The notes under the pieces are model-generated. The model did not search any database, had not been told where the DNA came from, and worked only from the letters and a program-made list of their open reading frames with translations. 56,555 nucleotides of DNA from Candidatus Woesearchaeota archaeon (lineage in GTDB: Archaea; Nanobdellota; Nanobdellia; SCGC-AAA011-G17; ARS1403), in the NCBI GenBank assembly GCA_018302705.1, contig JAGVZI010000011.1, positions 1 through 56,555 on the forward strand. The letters are read 5' to 3'. A program made the translations under genes and the position numbers. The first letter of the stretch is position 1, and the number at the start of each line of letters is the position of its first letter. Positions 1 through 6,261 of the stretch are shown here, one piece after another.

Positions 1-23
1 CCATCTACTGAAGCATGAGTAAA

Positions 24-33
24 GCTTAAAAAC
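24..33 (+). promoter_or_regulatory. TATA box of the 5S rRNA gene
   Basis: The A/T-rich stretch CTTAAAAAC is centred about 26 nt upstream of the predicted 5S rRNA 5' end at 55, the spacing expected for an archaeal TATA box. An A-rich BRE-like AAAG precedes it. Confidence 0.5.
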
Positions 34-93
34 GCTTATTTCATCATTTTATTTGATGAACGGCCATAGTGCCCTGGTTCCACCCGATCTCGT

Positions 94-126
94 AATTTCA
101 GATTCTTGCGGGAATTTGGTGAGAAG
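94..126 (+). other. BHB intron 1 of 5S rRNA (33 nt)
   Basis: A complete bulge-helix-bulge is visible. The outer helix is CGA 85-87 with UCG 128-130. The central 4-bp helix is UCUC 88-91 with GAGA 121-124. The 3-nt bulges are GUA 92-94 and AGU 125-127. An inner helix follows (A95-U120 and two G-U pairs, then 100-106 with 111-117). Cutting each bulge after its second base, the archaeal splicing-endonuclease rule, removes exactly 94-126 and leaves a normal 13-nt loop C. Confidence 0.75.
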
Positions 127-138
127 TTCGATCTCGGA

Positions 139-166
139 TTAATCGTCTTCCAGATGATTACGAGTG
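139..166 (+). other. BHB intron 2 of 5S rRNA (28 nt)
   Basis: The central helix is CUCG 133-136 with CGAG 161-164. The bulges are GAU 137-139 and UGA 165-167. The inner helix is 9 bp, 140-148 with 152-160, closed by the loop UCC. The outer helix is weak (130-132 with 168-170, two G-U). Cuts after the second bulge base join ...CUCGGA to AGUUAAGC, which is the conserved helix III/AA-bulge sequence of 5S rRNA. The intron sits exactly between the two bulged adenines. Confidence 0.8.
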
Positions 167-235
167 AGTTAAGCAGGGCAACGCCTATTACTGTACTGTG
201 TTCATGCACGGGAACTTTTAGGTGCTGTTCATCAC

Positions 236-241
236 TTTTTT
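236..241 (+). terminator. T-tract terminator after 5S rRNA
   Basis: A run of six T residues begins 3 nt after the last base of helix I. This is the usual form of archaeal intrinsic termination. It lies just before the stop codon of the convergent protease gene at 247. Confidence 0.5.
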
Positions 242-246
242 ATTAG

Positions 247-1146
247 TTATGATTTCGCTAAAATCTCTTCGTAAACATCCTTGGCAACATCCGCTCTTAT
301 CGAGAAGCCAAGGCCTTCAACGTTCGCAATCTTCCAAGTATTTATGGCAATTATTTTTTTATTTAAGTTTATCAGCGGCCCGCCAGAATTTCCTGGATTT
401 ATAGGAGCATCTGTCTGCAAATAAATATTCAGCCTATTCGGGCCTGTTCTCTGCTTGGAGCTGACAATGCCTTGAGTGACGCTAAAGCTTAATCCAAGCG
501 GGCTTCCGACGGCAATCACGCTCTCCCCGATCTTTACGTTGTCCATGTCTTCAAATTCTAAAAATGGGAAGTTTCCATTTTCAACACGCAGAACAGCAAG
601 GTCAATATCGGACTCGTATCCAATCAAGTCAGCGCGAAAAGCCTTATTGTCAACAGTGCCGATTATAATATTCTCCTCGTTGCTTTCAATTACATGATAG
701 TTTGTAACTAAATGCTGGGGAGAAACAAAGACGCCAGAGCCAAAACTATTCCCGGCCTTGACAACCACAACGCTATTAATTACGTCCTCGATTATAGAGG
801 AGAAATCCTTGCTCGCCTGAATCTGCACATTTTCCAATTCTTCAAGGCCTTCAGATAATTCTTCTATCGCCCTCTTGCTTTTTTCGCTCTCTTTCAGCAA
901 GGCGTCAATATTGCCTCCAAGGCTTTTAATCGCAGCAGCGCTTTCTTTTCTTAAATTCCCGATCTCATCATCAAGCTCTGTCTTCTGAGAATCAACCTTC
1001 CCATCCAACACTAGCAAAGAATTTTCAACGCCATCAATTTCATTGCTTAAATCTCTTTTCAAGTCATATAATAAATAGCCCTGGAAAATCAGTATAGCTA
1101 CAATTACAAGAAAGGATATGTTCAGAAAGTGCTGGTTTATTCTCAT
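247..1146 (-). CDS. membrane-anchored HtrA/DegP-like serine protease
   Basis: A trypsin-fold protease (S1C, HtrA-like) expected to face the outside of the cell. An N-terminal membrane segment (residues about 8-28) is followed by a charged coiled-coil region (about 30-112) and then the protease domain. The catalytic triad is visible: His151 in TNYHVI, Asp182 in DIDLAVL and Ser254 in GNSGGP. No PDZ domain follows, so it is a short HtrA form. The family acts in envelope protein quality control. The long coiled coil could set the distance from the membrane or drive oligomerisation. The gene heads a minus-strand run with two further envelope genes downstream in coordinate order (1192-2183) and is convergent with the 5S rRNA gene. 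Confidence 0.9.
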   Translation of the reverse strand: MRINQHFLNISFLVIVAILIFQGYLLYDLKRDLSNEIDGVENSLLVLDGKVDSQKTELDDEIGNLRKESAAAIKSLGGNIDALLKESEKSKRAIEELSEGLEELENVQIQASKDFSSIIEDVINSVVVVKAGNSFGSGVFVSPQHLVTNYHVIESNEENIIIGTVDNKAFRADLIGYESDIDLAVLRVENGNFPFLEFEDMDNVKIGESVIAVGSPLGLSFSVTQGIVSSKQRTGPNRLNIYLQTDAPINPGNSGGPLINLNKKIIAINTWKIANVEGLGFSIRADVAKDVYEEILAKS

Positions 1147-1191
1147 CTTGCAGTATTAAGAAAATTAATTTAAAAAGTTAATGAAAACAGA

Positions 1192-1584
1192 TTAAACAAA
1201 TTTTTCAGGGTCATCAACGCACTGCCATTCAACGCTGCCATCATTCTTATTAATTGGTGAGCAAATCTCCTCGACGCCGCAAGGCAACGGGCAGGTTTCT
1301 TCTTTCAATTCTTTTTCTTCCTCAAAAGCCTCTATCTTTGCTTCAAGCTCCTCGATTTTTTTTAAAAGGTCGCTCTTTTCTAGTATCAGCCTTTCATTCT
1401 CGCTTCTGAGCCCGGCTACTTCATCAGCCAAGCCATCAGAACTTTCGCCTGAATCTCCGGCATCACTTACAACCCTGCCAGTAACATCTTCTATACCACG
1501 ATTCTGAAAATTCAGTATAATATTAACTAATATAAGGACACTCAGCACGCTCAGCACAACTATCAATACATCTGCCTTTTTCAT
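1192..1584 (-). CDS. small membrane-anchored coiled-coil protein with Cys-rich tail
   Basis: 130 residues. Residues about 6-26 form one hydrophobic segment (signal anchor). A Ser/Gly/Asp-rich linker, a heptad-like coiled coil (about 58-100) and a C-terminal segment with four cysteines (CPLPC, EEIC, WQC) follow. The cysteines probably form disulfides outside the cell. I do not recognise a family. It lies between the HtrA-like protease and the MscS-like gene on the same strand, which suggests an envelope role. Confidence 0.65.
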   Translation of the reverse strand: MKKADVLIVVLSVLSVLILVNIILNFQNRGIEDVTGRVVSDAGDSGESSDGLADEVAGLRSENERLILEKSDLLKKIEELEAKIEAFEEEKELKEETCPLPCGVEEICSPINKNDGSVEWQCVDDPEKFV

Positions 1585-1631
1585 AATACTATAATTATAA
1601 TCTAATCTTTATAAATCTATCTTTAGAGAAT

Positions 1632-2183
1632 TTATTTTCCCTTTCTTTTTTTGATTTTCTCTCTTAATAGCAGGGAATTAGGCACTAATACAACCTCTTT
1701 ATCTCTAGTTTCTATCCGGGTTTCAGTCAGATTTATCTCGATGACTTTTCCAGAAACATCTTTGAATTCTATAAAATCCCCTGTTTCAATTATTTTTTTC
1801 TGATGTATCCAAAAGCTTGCAAAAACATTCGGCACAAAATCTTTTAGGGCTAGTATAACAAAGCTGATAATTATAATAAGGATAATGATCAAGACGATAT
1901 ATAAGAGGATAGTGCTCAAGCCAAGCTGGTTCAGCGCAACAATCACGCCGATAAACAAGACGAGGTAATAAACTCCCTTGCCAAAAATCTGCTCAATAGG
2001 CGCCCTTATCCCGAAGCTTTCTTTCAATATTTTATTTGTCTTAAGCTCGCCCAAAACCTTCGCAGCCAAATTCCCAAGAAACCTCGCTACTAAGAAGGCA
2101 ATCAGCAATACGACAATGGCAGCAATCACCCTGTTCAAATTCCCGCTTACTATAATGTCCAGCACTTGATTGGCATCAACCAT
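1632..2183 (-). CDS. MscS-like mechanosensitive channel family protein
   Basis: 183 residues. Three hydrophobic segments (about 17-37, 70-90 and 92-113) are followed by a beta domain with the MscS-type pattern: KDFVPNVFASFWI, GDFIEFKDVSGKVIEINLTETRIETRDKE (quoted in two parts across residues about 135-165) and VPNSLLL. It lacks the large C-terminal alpha/beta vestibule of bacterial MscS, so it is a short archaeal form. The family gates in response to membrane tension and protects against osmotic shock. The last residues are Lys/Arg-rich. No other candidate family fits as well. Confidence 0.82.
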   Translation of the reverse strand: MVDANQVLDIIVSGNLNRVIAAIVVLLIAFLVARFLGNLAAKVLGELKTNKILKESFGIRAPIEQIFGKGVYYLVLFIGVIVALNQLGLSTILLYIVLIIILIIIISFVILALKDFVPNVFASFWIHQKKIIETGDFIEFKDVSGKVIEINLTETRIETRDKEVVLVPNSLLLREKIKKRKGK

Positions 2184-2266
2184 TTATAATAGCTAAAAAA
2201 ACCCGATATAAAAACTTAATTATTTACAAACCCGTTAGATATAAACATTAATAAAATTAAAACTAA

Positions 2267-2680
2267 CTAATATCTTAGCCTTCTTTTACTAAGATTAATA
2301 ATCCTGCCCCTAGAATTTGGATAGCATGTATTCCCCAATTCTGAACCACTGCCAGTGAATCCTCTCATTCTAGGAAATCTGTACAATTGTCTATCTGAGC
2401 CAACATAAACATTCGGGTGGTATCTGTTTAAACGATATAATAATGTAACGCCTGCCTTGTAATCACCACTCCGGGGGGTTACTTTAACAGGATTAGCCTT
2501 TTTTATAGGTATATCCTCTTCATTCCTCTCGATAGCCTCTTTTAGTAAATCGACCTCCTTCTCAGTAATTTGATTTCCATCTTCAGGGGGTTCCTCCATG
2601 GCTTGGCTCATCTCTCGGGCATCTCCGTTTATCCAGTCAGCCAAATCAGGATCTTCTAGTATATCATATTCCCCACTCAT
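2267..2680 (-). CDS. hypothetical acidic protein
   Basis: 137 residues from the ATG at 2680, preceded by AAGGAG 11 nt upstream; a GTG four codons earlier overlaps that ribosome binding site. The N-terminal half is strongly acidic (many Glu/Asp, residues 1-55). The C-terminal half is basic and rich in Arg, Tyr and Gly (LYRLNRYHPNVYVGSDRQLY, then RFPRMRGF). No known domain recognised. A promoter-like A/T-rich region lies at 2700-2770. Confidence 0.55.
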   Translation of the reverse strand: MSGEYDILEDPDLADWINGDAREMSQAMEEPPEDGNQITEKEVDLLKEAIERNEEDIPIKKANPVKVTPRSGDYKAGVTLLYRLNRYHPNVYVGSDRQLYRFPRMRGFTGSGSELGNTCYPNSRGRIINLSKRRLRY

Positions 2681-2894
2681 CAGATTTTCCACTCCTTAAT
2701 TCATCAAATGTTACCATATCATATAACCCTCGATTTTTCAGTTTATAAAACTTTCTATTTATTACTATATCAAAGTAGTAACGTAAGTTAATTTTTCAAA
2801 ACTATAAGTTGCTATAGAAACGCAGGGAGCATCGCAAAAAAATTTGAGATGGGCGCACGAAACAAATAAAAACTCTTTTTCTTAAGATATTTTC

Positions 2895-3725
2895 ATGCCC
2901 GTAAACCCTACAATACATTATCAGAAGGCAGAGCAGGAATATCTAGCAGCGGATACTCAGAATGAGCAGTTGGTGGCCTTGCAGAAAATGCTTTCTCTTT
3001 GCCCAAAACACAAAGGTTCTGAAAAGCTCCAGAAGCAAATCAAGACAAAGATAGCAAAATTAAAAGATTCAATAAAGAGATCAGCAAAGAAAGGGTCTTA
3101 TCAAAAGGTTTCGATAAAAAAAGAAGGAGCAGCTTTAATCTGCATCGTCGGAACAACGAATTCAGGGAAATCTACGCTTCTAAATAAACTGACAAATGCA
3201 AATGCAAAAGTTGCAGATTATCCATTTACAACAAAAGAGCCAGTTCAAGGCATCTTGGATTATGCAGGAATAAAATTACAAATAGTCGAGATCCCGGCAA
3301 TTGTAGAAAATTTTCAGGAGGCAGAATTAGGGCCGTCGCTGCTTGCAATAATCAAGCAGTCAGATTTGATTATATTAACCTTCAATGCGCCGGAGGAAAA
3401 AAAACTTCTAGACAAGGAGCTGGCAAACATCAATATTAAAAGAATAATCTACAATAATGAGGAAGATTTCAAGGAAAAAATCTGGAGTTCATTAGGCATA
3501 ATAAAAGTTTACACAAAGCAGCCAGGCAAGCCAAGGGATTATCCTCCAGTGGCATTAAAAAAAGGATCAACAGTCCAAAAGCTAGCAGAAATTGTGCACA
3601 AGGATTTTGTTAAAAATTTCAAGTATGCCCGGGTAACAGGGAAATCTGTTAAATTTAAAAATATGCGCTGTGGGTTAGATCATACTTTGTCAGATGAAGA
3701 CATAGTAGAATTCCACACAAAATAA
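2895..3725 (+). CDS. TGS-domain GTPase, DRG/Obg-like, degenerate G motifs
   Basis: 276 residues. A basic helical N-terminus (1-75) precedes a P-loop, GTTNSGKST at 86-94. Next come a switch-I region with FTT and a C-terminal TGS domain (about 205-276; YTKQPGKPRDYPPVALKKGS and DEDIVEFH are typical). The DRG family binds GTP and associates with translation. Here the G3 motif reads VEIPAI instead of DxPG, and no clear NKxD (G4) motif is present, so guanine specificity and hydrolysis may be reduced. It has its own promoter region and is convergent with two small membrane-protein genes. Confidence 0.8.
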   Translation: MPVNPTIHYQKAEQEYLAADTQNEQLVALQKMLSLCPKHKGSEKLQKQIKTKIAKLKDSIKRSAKKGSYQKVSIKKEGAALICIVGTTNSGKSTLLNKLTNANAKVADYPFTTKEPVQGILDYAGIKLQIVEIPAIVENFQEAELGPSLLAIIKQSDLIILTFNAPEEKKLLDKELANINIKRIIYNNEEDFKEKIWSSLGIIKVYTKQPGKPRDYPPVALKKGSTVQKLAEIVHKDFVKNFKYARVTGKSVKFKNMRCGLDHTLSDEDIVEFHTK

Positions 3726-3759
3726 AAAAGTTAAATCTTATTTTTATTTTTGTATGTTA

Positions 3760-3957
3760 TTATTTTAAATGTCTTAAAGCCAAGCTCCAAGGTTTTATGG
3801 AGAGGGCAATAGCCAAAATAAGCCAAAGCCATCTTCCTCCAACTAGGATATAATTGCTGATGTAACTGGCAACAAAAAGGGAAAAGAAAAATACGCCTGC
3901 TTTAATTAAAGCGATATCCCACCATTTCAAATTTTTGACAGCTTTTGCAAACCACAT
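3760..3957 (-). CDS. small two-TM membrane protein
   Basis: 65 residues with two hydrophobic segments (about 16-36 and 41-58) and basic ends. Function unknown. It lies 28 nt from the next small membrane-protein gene (3986-4189) on the same strand, so the two probably form a transcription unit. Confidence 0.6.
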   Translation of the reverse strand: MWFAKAVKNLKWWDIALIKAGVFFFSLFVASYISNYILVGGRWLWLILAIALSIKPWSLALRHLK

Positions 3958-3985
3958 CTTATTTTTTTATTTTTTATTCTTATAT

Positions 3986-4189
3986 TCAAAGCTTTCCCTT
4001 AAACAAGTGAATGCATATTCCCAATGCTATCAAAACCCACGGCCATAAAATTACGTTGCTGAACAAAATACCGCTATGCTGCAAAGCATAAGCCGCACCT
4101 ATTAAAATCAAAGCGACTGCGAAACTTTTGCTGGAAACACCTCCGCACCAGCACCCAATTCCATTTTTACTTCCATTTGCTTTAGCCAT
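3986..4189 (-). CDS. small two-TM membrane protein with CWC motif
   Basis: 67 residues. The N-terminus is Gly/Ser-rich with a CWCGG motif (residues about 13-17), followed by two hydrophobic segments (about 23-42 and 46-62). The ATG at 4189 follows GAGGTGG, a good ribosome binding site. Function unknown; paired with the small membrane gene at 3760-3957. Confidence 0.62.
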   Translation of the reverse strand: MAKANGSKNGIGCWCGGVSSKSFAVALILIGAAYALQHSGILFSNVILWPWVLIALGICIHLFKGKL

Positions 4190-4245
4190 AAAACCACCTC
4201 TTTTTTAATTTTGATATATTCTTTTATTTATATATCTTTTTATAT

Positions 4246-4812
4246 CTATTTTGTATCTCCAAGAAAGCCTTTTCCTATCAAGTACATCTCTCTGCTCTCC
4301 TTTCTGCTCGCCTTAGGCTTGGAAATCTTAAAAAAATAAAAATATTTTCTTAATTCCCTGCAAAACTCGTCGAATTCAGCTCCCTGAAAAATCTTGCACA
4401 AAAAATTTCCTTTCGGTTTCAAAACCTGCACAGCTATTTTCCAAGCCTTTCTGCTCAAGTCAGCACTCTCCTCGGAATCAAAGAAGCCTTTTGTCTTAGG
4501 CGAGATGTCGCTCAGCACAACGTCGAATTTTCCAAGTTTTGCAACATCAATTTCATTAACGTCTTCATTAACGAATTCAAACCTGCTGTCTTTAATTTTT
4601 GCTTTTTCAATATCAATGCCCACAACTCTTCTGGCATGAAGCTTCAGGCAGACCTGCACCCAGCCGCCGGGGCTGCATCCAATGTCTAGGACATCGCTGT
4701 TTTTCCTAATTAAATTATATTTCCCATTCAGCTCAATTAGTTTGTAAGCGCTCCTCGCCAGAAAACCTTCTTTCTTTGCTTTCTTGAAATAAAAGTCTTT
4801 TCTTTTAATCAT
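4246..4812 (-). CDS. rlmE: 23S rRNA 2'-O-ribose methyltransferase, RlmE/FtsJ family
   Basis: 188 residues from the ATG at 4812; a TTG two codons upstream is a less likely start. It methylates a ribose 2'-OH in 23S rRNA using S-adenosylmethionine. The SAM motif LDIGCSPGGW is clear. The K-D-K-E catalytic tetrad of the family can be placed: Lys in RSAYKL, Asp in VLSDISPK, Lys in FLCKIFQG and Glu in SRKESREMYL. The length is normal for archaeal members. It is followed on the same strand by a short DUF5678-like gene's reverse neighbour at 4836. Confidence 0.92.
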   Translation of the reverse strand: MIKRKDFYFKKAKKEGFLARSAYKLIELNGKYNLIRKNSDVLDIGCSPGGWVQVCLKLHARRVVGIDIEKAKIKDSRFEFVNEDVNEIDVAKLGKFDVVLSDISPKTKGFFDSEESADLSRKAWKIAVQVLKPKGNFLCKIFQGAEFDEFCRELRKYFYFFKISKPKASRKESREMYLIGKGFLGDTK

Positions 4813-4835
4813 TATCAATTATCTCTAAATTTATC

Positions 4836-5066
4836 CTAATGGAGATTATGACCACTCTCCACAAAGACAACAGGGATTTCCTTAACACCTATTTTTTTCA
4901 CGGCAATTCTTCTTGCTATGTCGCCATTTTCCACGACGCCGGCAACTTTTTTATTTACTATCGCAACCCATTTGTTAGTATATCTTTGCTGCAGTTCCCC
5001 AAAATTCTGATGTGCCCATTTACTATCATCCCAGAATCTTTTAGGCAAATTTATTTTATTTTTCAT
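4836..5066 (-). CDS. DUF5678-like small protein
   Basis: 76 residues. The core ELQQRYTNKWVAIVNKKVAG resembles the archaeal DUF5678 pattern (YPGKWVAVV..VVA), and a C-terminal strand IPVVFVE follows. Small proteins of this kind are widespread in archaea and have no known role. It lies 24 nt upstream of rlmE on the same strand and may be co-transcribed with it. Confidence 0.65.
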   Translation of the reverse strand: MKNKINLPKRFWDDSKWAHQNFGELQQRYTNKWVAIVNKKVAGVVENGDIARRIAVKKIGVKEIPVVFVESGHNLH

Positions 5067-5108
5067 GCAATTAACTAATTAATGCATATTTAAAAATCTT
5101 GTGACACT

Positions 5109-5354
5109 TTATTTCCTGTTCTTAACAACAAAGAAATAAATCAAAGCCCCGATAATTTTGGCAAACAGAATAACCAAAATCCAGACAATCTTCTCATTAC
5201 TGTTTTTAAAATTCCTTTTAGCGCAGTCGACAATCATCCAAACCCAAAAAGCTAAGAACAAAATGCCGATTGTTGCTCCAAACATCATAAATCCAGAAAA
5301 GGAAAGCCAGTCCTGAAAATAATAATTCATCCCGCCGAAATTCATCATAGTCAT
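5109..5354 (-). CDS. small membrane protein with PLDc_N-like segment
   Basis: About 81 residues from the ATG at 5354; alternatives are ATGs at 5348 and 5345. Two hydrophobic segments are present. The second half (WMIVDCAKR...KIVWILVILFAKIIGALIYFF, given in parts) matches the pattern of the phospholipase D nuclease N-terminal (PLDc_N) membrane hairpin, which often stands alone in archaea. Function unknown. The start was chosen because it lies 25 nt from the palindromic TATA box shared with the divergent hydrolase gene. Confidence 0.6.
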   Translation of the reverse strand: MTMMNFGGMNYYFQDWLSFSGFMMFGATIGILFLAFWVWMIVDCAKRNFKNSNEKIVWILVILFAKIIGALIYFFVVKNRK

Positions 5355-5373
5355 TTTGTTTATCACACAAATC

Positions 5374-5385
5374 TTTATATATAAA
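5374..5385. promoter_or_regulatory. palindromic bidirectional TATA box
   Basis: TTTATATATAAA is a perfect 12-bp palindrome. Its centre lies about 25 nt from both the plus-strand ATG at 5404 and the minus-strand ATG at 5354. One TBP site could drive both genes as leaderless transcripts. Confidence 0.5.
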
Positions 5386-5403
5386 AACTTTGCCATTCAT
5401 TTT

Positions 5404-6021
5404 ATGGTAGAAAAAATAAAATGGTTTGGGCACGCATCTTTTAAAATCACGGGATGGAAAGTAATTTATATTGATCCCTGGAAGATTCAAGATGAAGATG
5501 AAGCAGACATCGTATTAATCTCCCATCCTCACTACGATCATTTTTCCCTGGAAGATCTTAAAAAAATAACTGGTCATGAAACAGACATTCTAATCACTCC
5601 AGATTGCCAGTCGAAGTTGCGCGATATTAATGGAAAAGTCACACTAGTGGAGCCCGGAAAGAAATACAGCATTAAAGATATCATAATCGAGACAACCCAT
5701 TCTTATAATATAAATAAAAGATTTCATCCGAAAGAAAATGACTGGGTTGGGTTCATAATTAACCTTAATAATCGTAAAATCTTTTATGCAGGCGACACAG
5801 ATAATGTTCCAGAAATAAAAAATCTTAAGGTTGATGTTGCTTTAATTCCCATATCCGGAACTTATGTAATGGACGCTAAAGAGGCAGCCGAATTAGTAAA
5901 TGAAATGAAGCCTAAAATAGCAATTCCCTACCATTATGGCGACATAGTCGGAACCGAGCAAGACGCATTGAAATTCAAGAAATTAGCCAAAATACCTGTC
6001 GAAATTCTTAAAAAACAATAG
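5404..6021 (+). CDS. metallo-beta-lactamase-fold metal-dependent hydrolase (UPF0173-like)
   Basis: 205 residues from the ATG at 5404, 25 nt after the TATA palindrome; a longer in-frame extension would read through the promoter. The metal-binding SHPHYDHF (HxHxDH), a later TTHS, YAGDT and a terminal PYHYGD give the complete set of MBL ligands. Members of this family are hydrolases of uncertain substrate; no RNA-binding beta-CASP domain is present. Divergent from the small membrane protein at 5109-5354. Confidence 0.88.
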   Translation: MVEKIKWFGHASFKITGWKVIYIDPWKIQDEDEADIVLISHPHYDHFSLEDLKKITGHETDILITPDCQSKLRDINGKVTLVEPGKKYSIKDIIIETTHSYNINKRFHPKENDWVGFIINLNNRKIFYAGDTDNVPEIKNLKVDVALIPISGTYVMDAKEAAELVNEMKPKIAIPYHYGDIVGTEQDALKFKKLAKIPVEILKKQ

Positions 6022-6053
6022 ATTTATATACTATTTATACTTAACTTATACCC

Positions 6054-6212
6054 ATGGTATACCAAGAGTATGAAATTTCATTCACAAAAAGGGTGTCCAA
6101 AATGGGCAGAAACCTTGTAATTAAGGTTCCGAAAGATAGGCATGATGATTTCGAGCACAAGGACTTGGTTAAAGTAATTTTGATGAAGAAAGAACAGCAG
6201 AAGCTGCACTAG
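6054..6212 (+). CDS. AbrB-like small DNA-binding protein (candidate)
   Basis: 52 residues. The segment VSKMGRNLVIKVPKDRHDDF followed by EHKDLVKVILMKK resembles the swapped-hairpin AbrB/SpoVT fold (strand, then I-P-K, then D/E-x-G-D-x-V-x-V). The canonical glycine before the last strand is missing. TATA-like TTTATACTTAAC lies about 20-25 nt upstream. It is convergent with the Lhr helicase gene. It could be a transcription regulator or an orphan antitoxin. The family call is tentative. Confidence 0.6.
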   Translation: MVYQEYEISFTKRVSKMGRNLVIKVPKDRHDDFEHKDLVKVILMKKEQQKLH

Positions 6213-6261
6213 CTTCATAAAAATCTAAAAGCCATTTATAGCGCCATCATCTCTAGAAAAA

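Larger units (their letters stand above)
55..233 (+). rRNA. rrf: 5S rRNA with two BHB introns
   Basis: Terminal helix I pairs 55-64 with 224-233 (10 bp, one G-U). Helix II pairs TGCCCTG near 70 with CAGGGCA near 174-180. The conserved GGCCATAG lies at 62-69, and the 3' domain (helices IV/V) follows at 182-222. The unspliced gene is 179 nt, far longer than a normal 5S. Removing 94-126 (33 nt) and 139-166 (28 nt) gives 118 nt. It also restores helix III (CCGA 84-87 with TCGG 134-137), a 13-nt loop C as in other prokaryotic 5S rRNAs, and the conserved two-adenine bulge (A138 plus A167) before GUUAAGC. The family identification is firm from structure and conserved motifs; the splicing is inferred. 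Confidence 0.88.

Noticed and set aside
89-164. CTCGTAAT (89-96) with ATTACGAG (157-164) as one large 5S expansion stem
   Set aside because: It would destroy helix III and loop C; the two-intron BHB reading explains every extra base and restores the canonical RNA.
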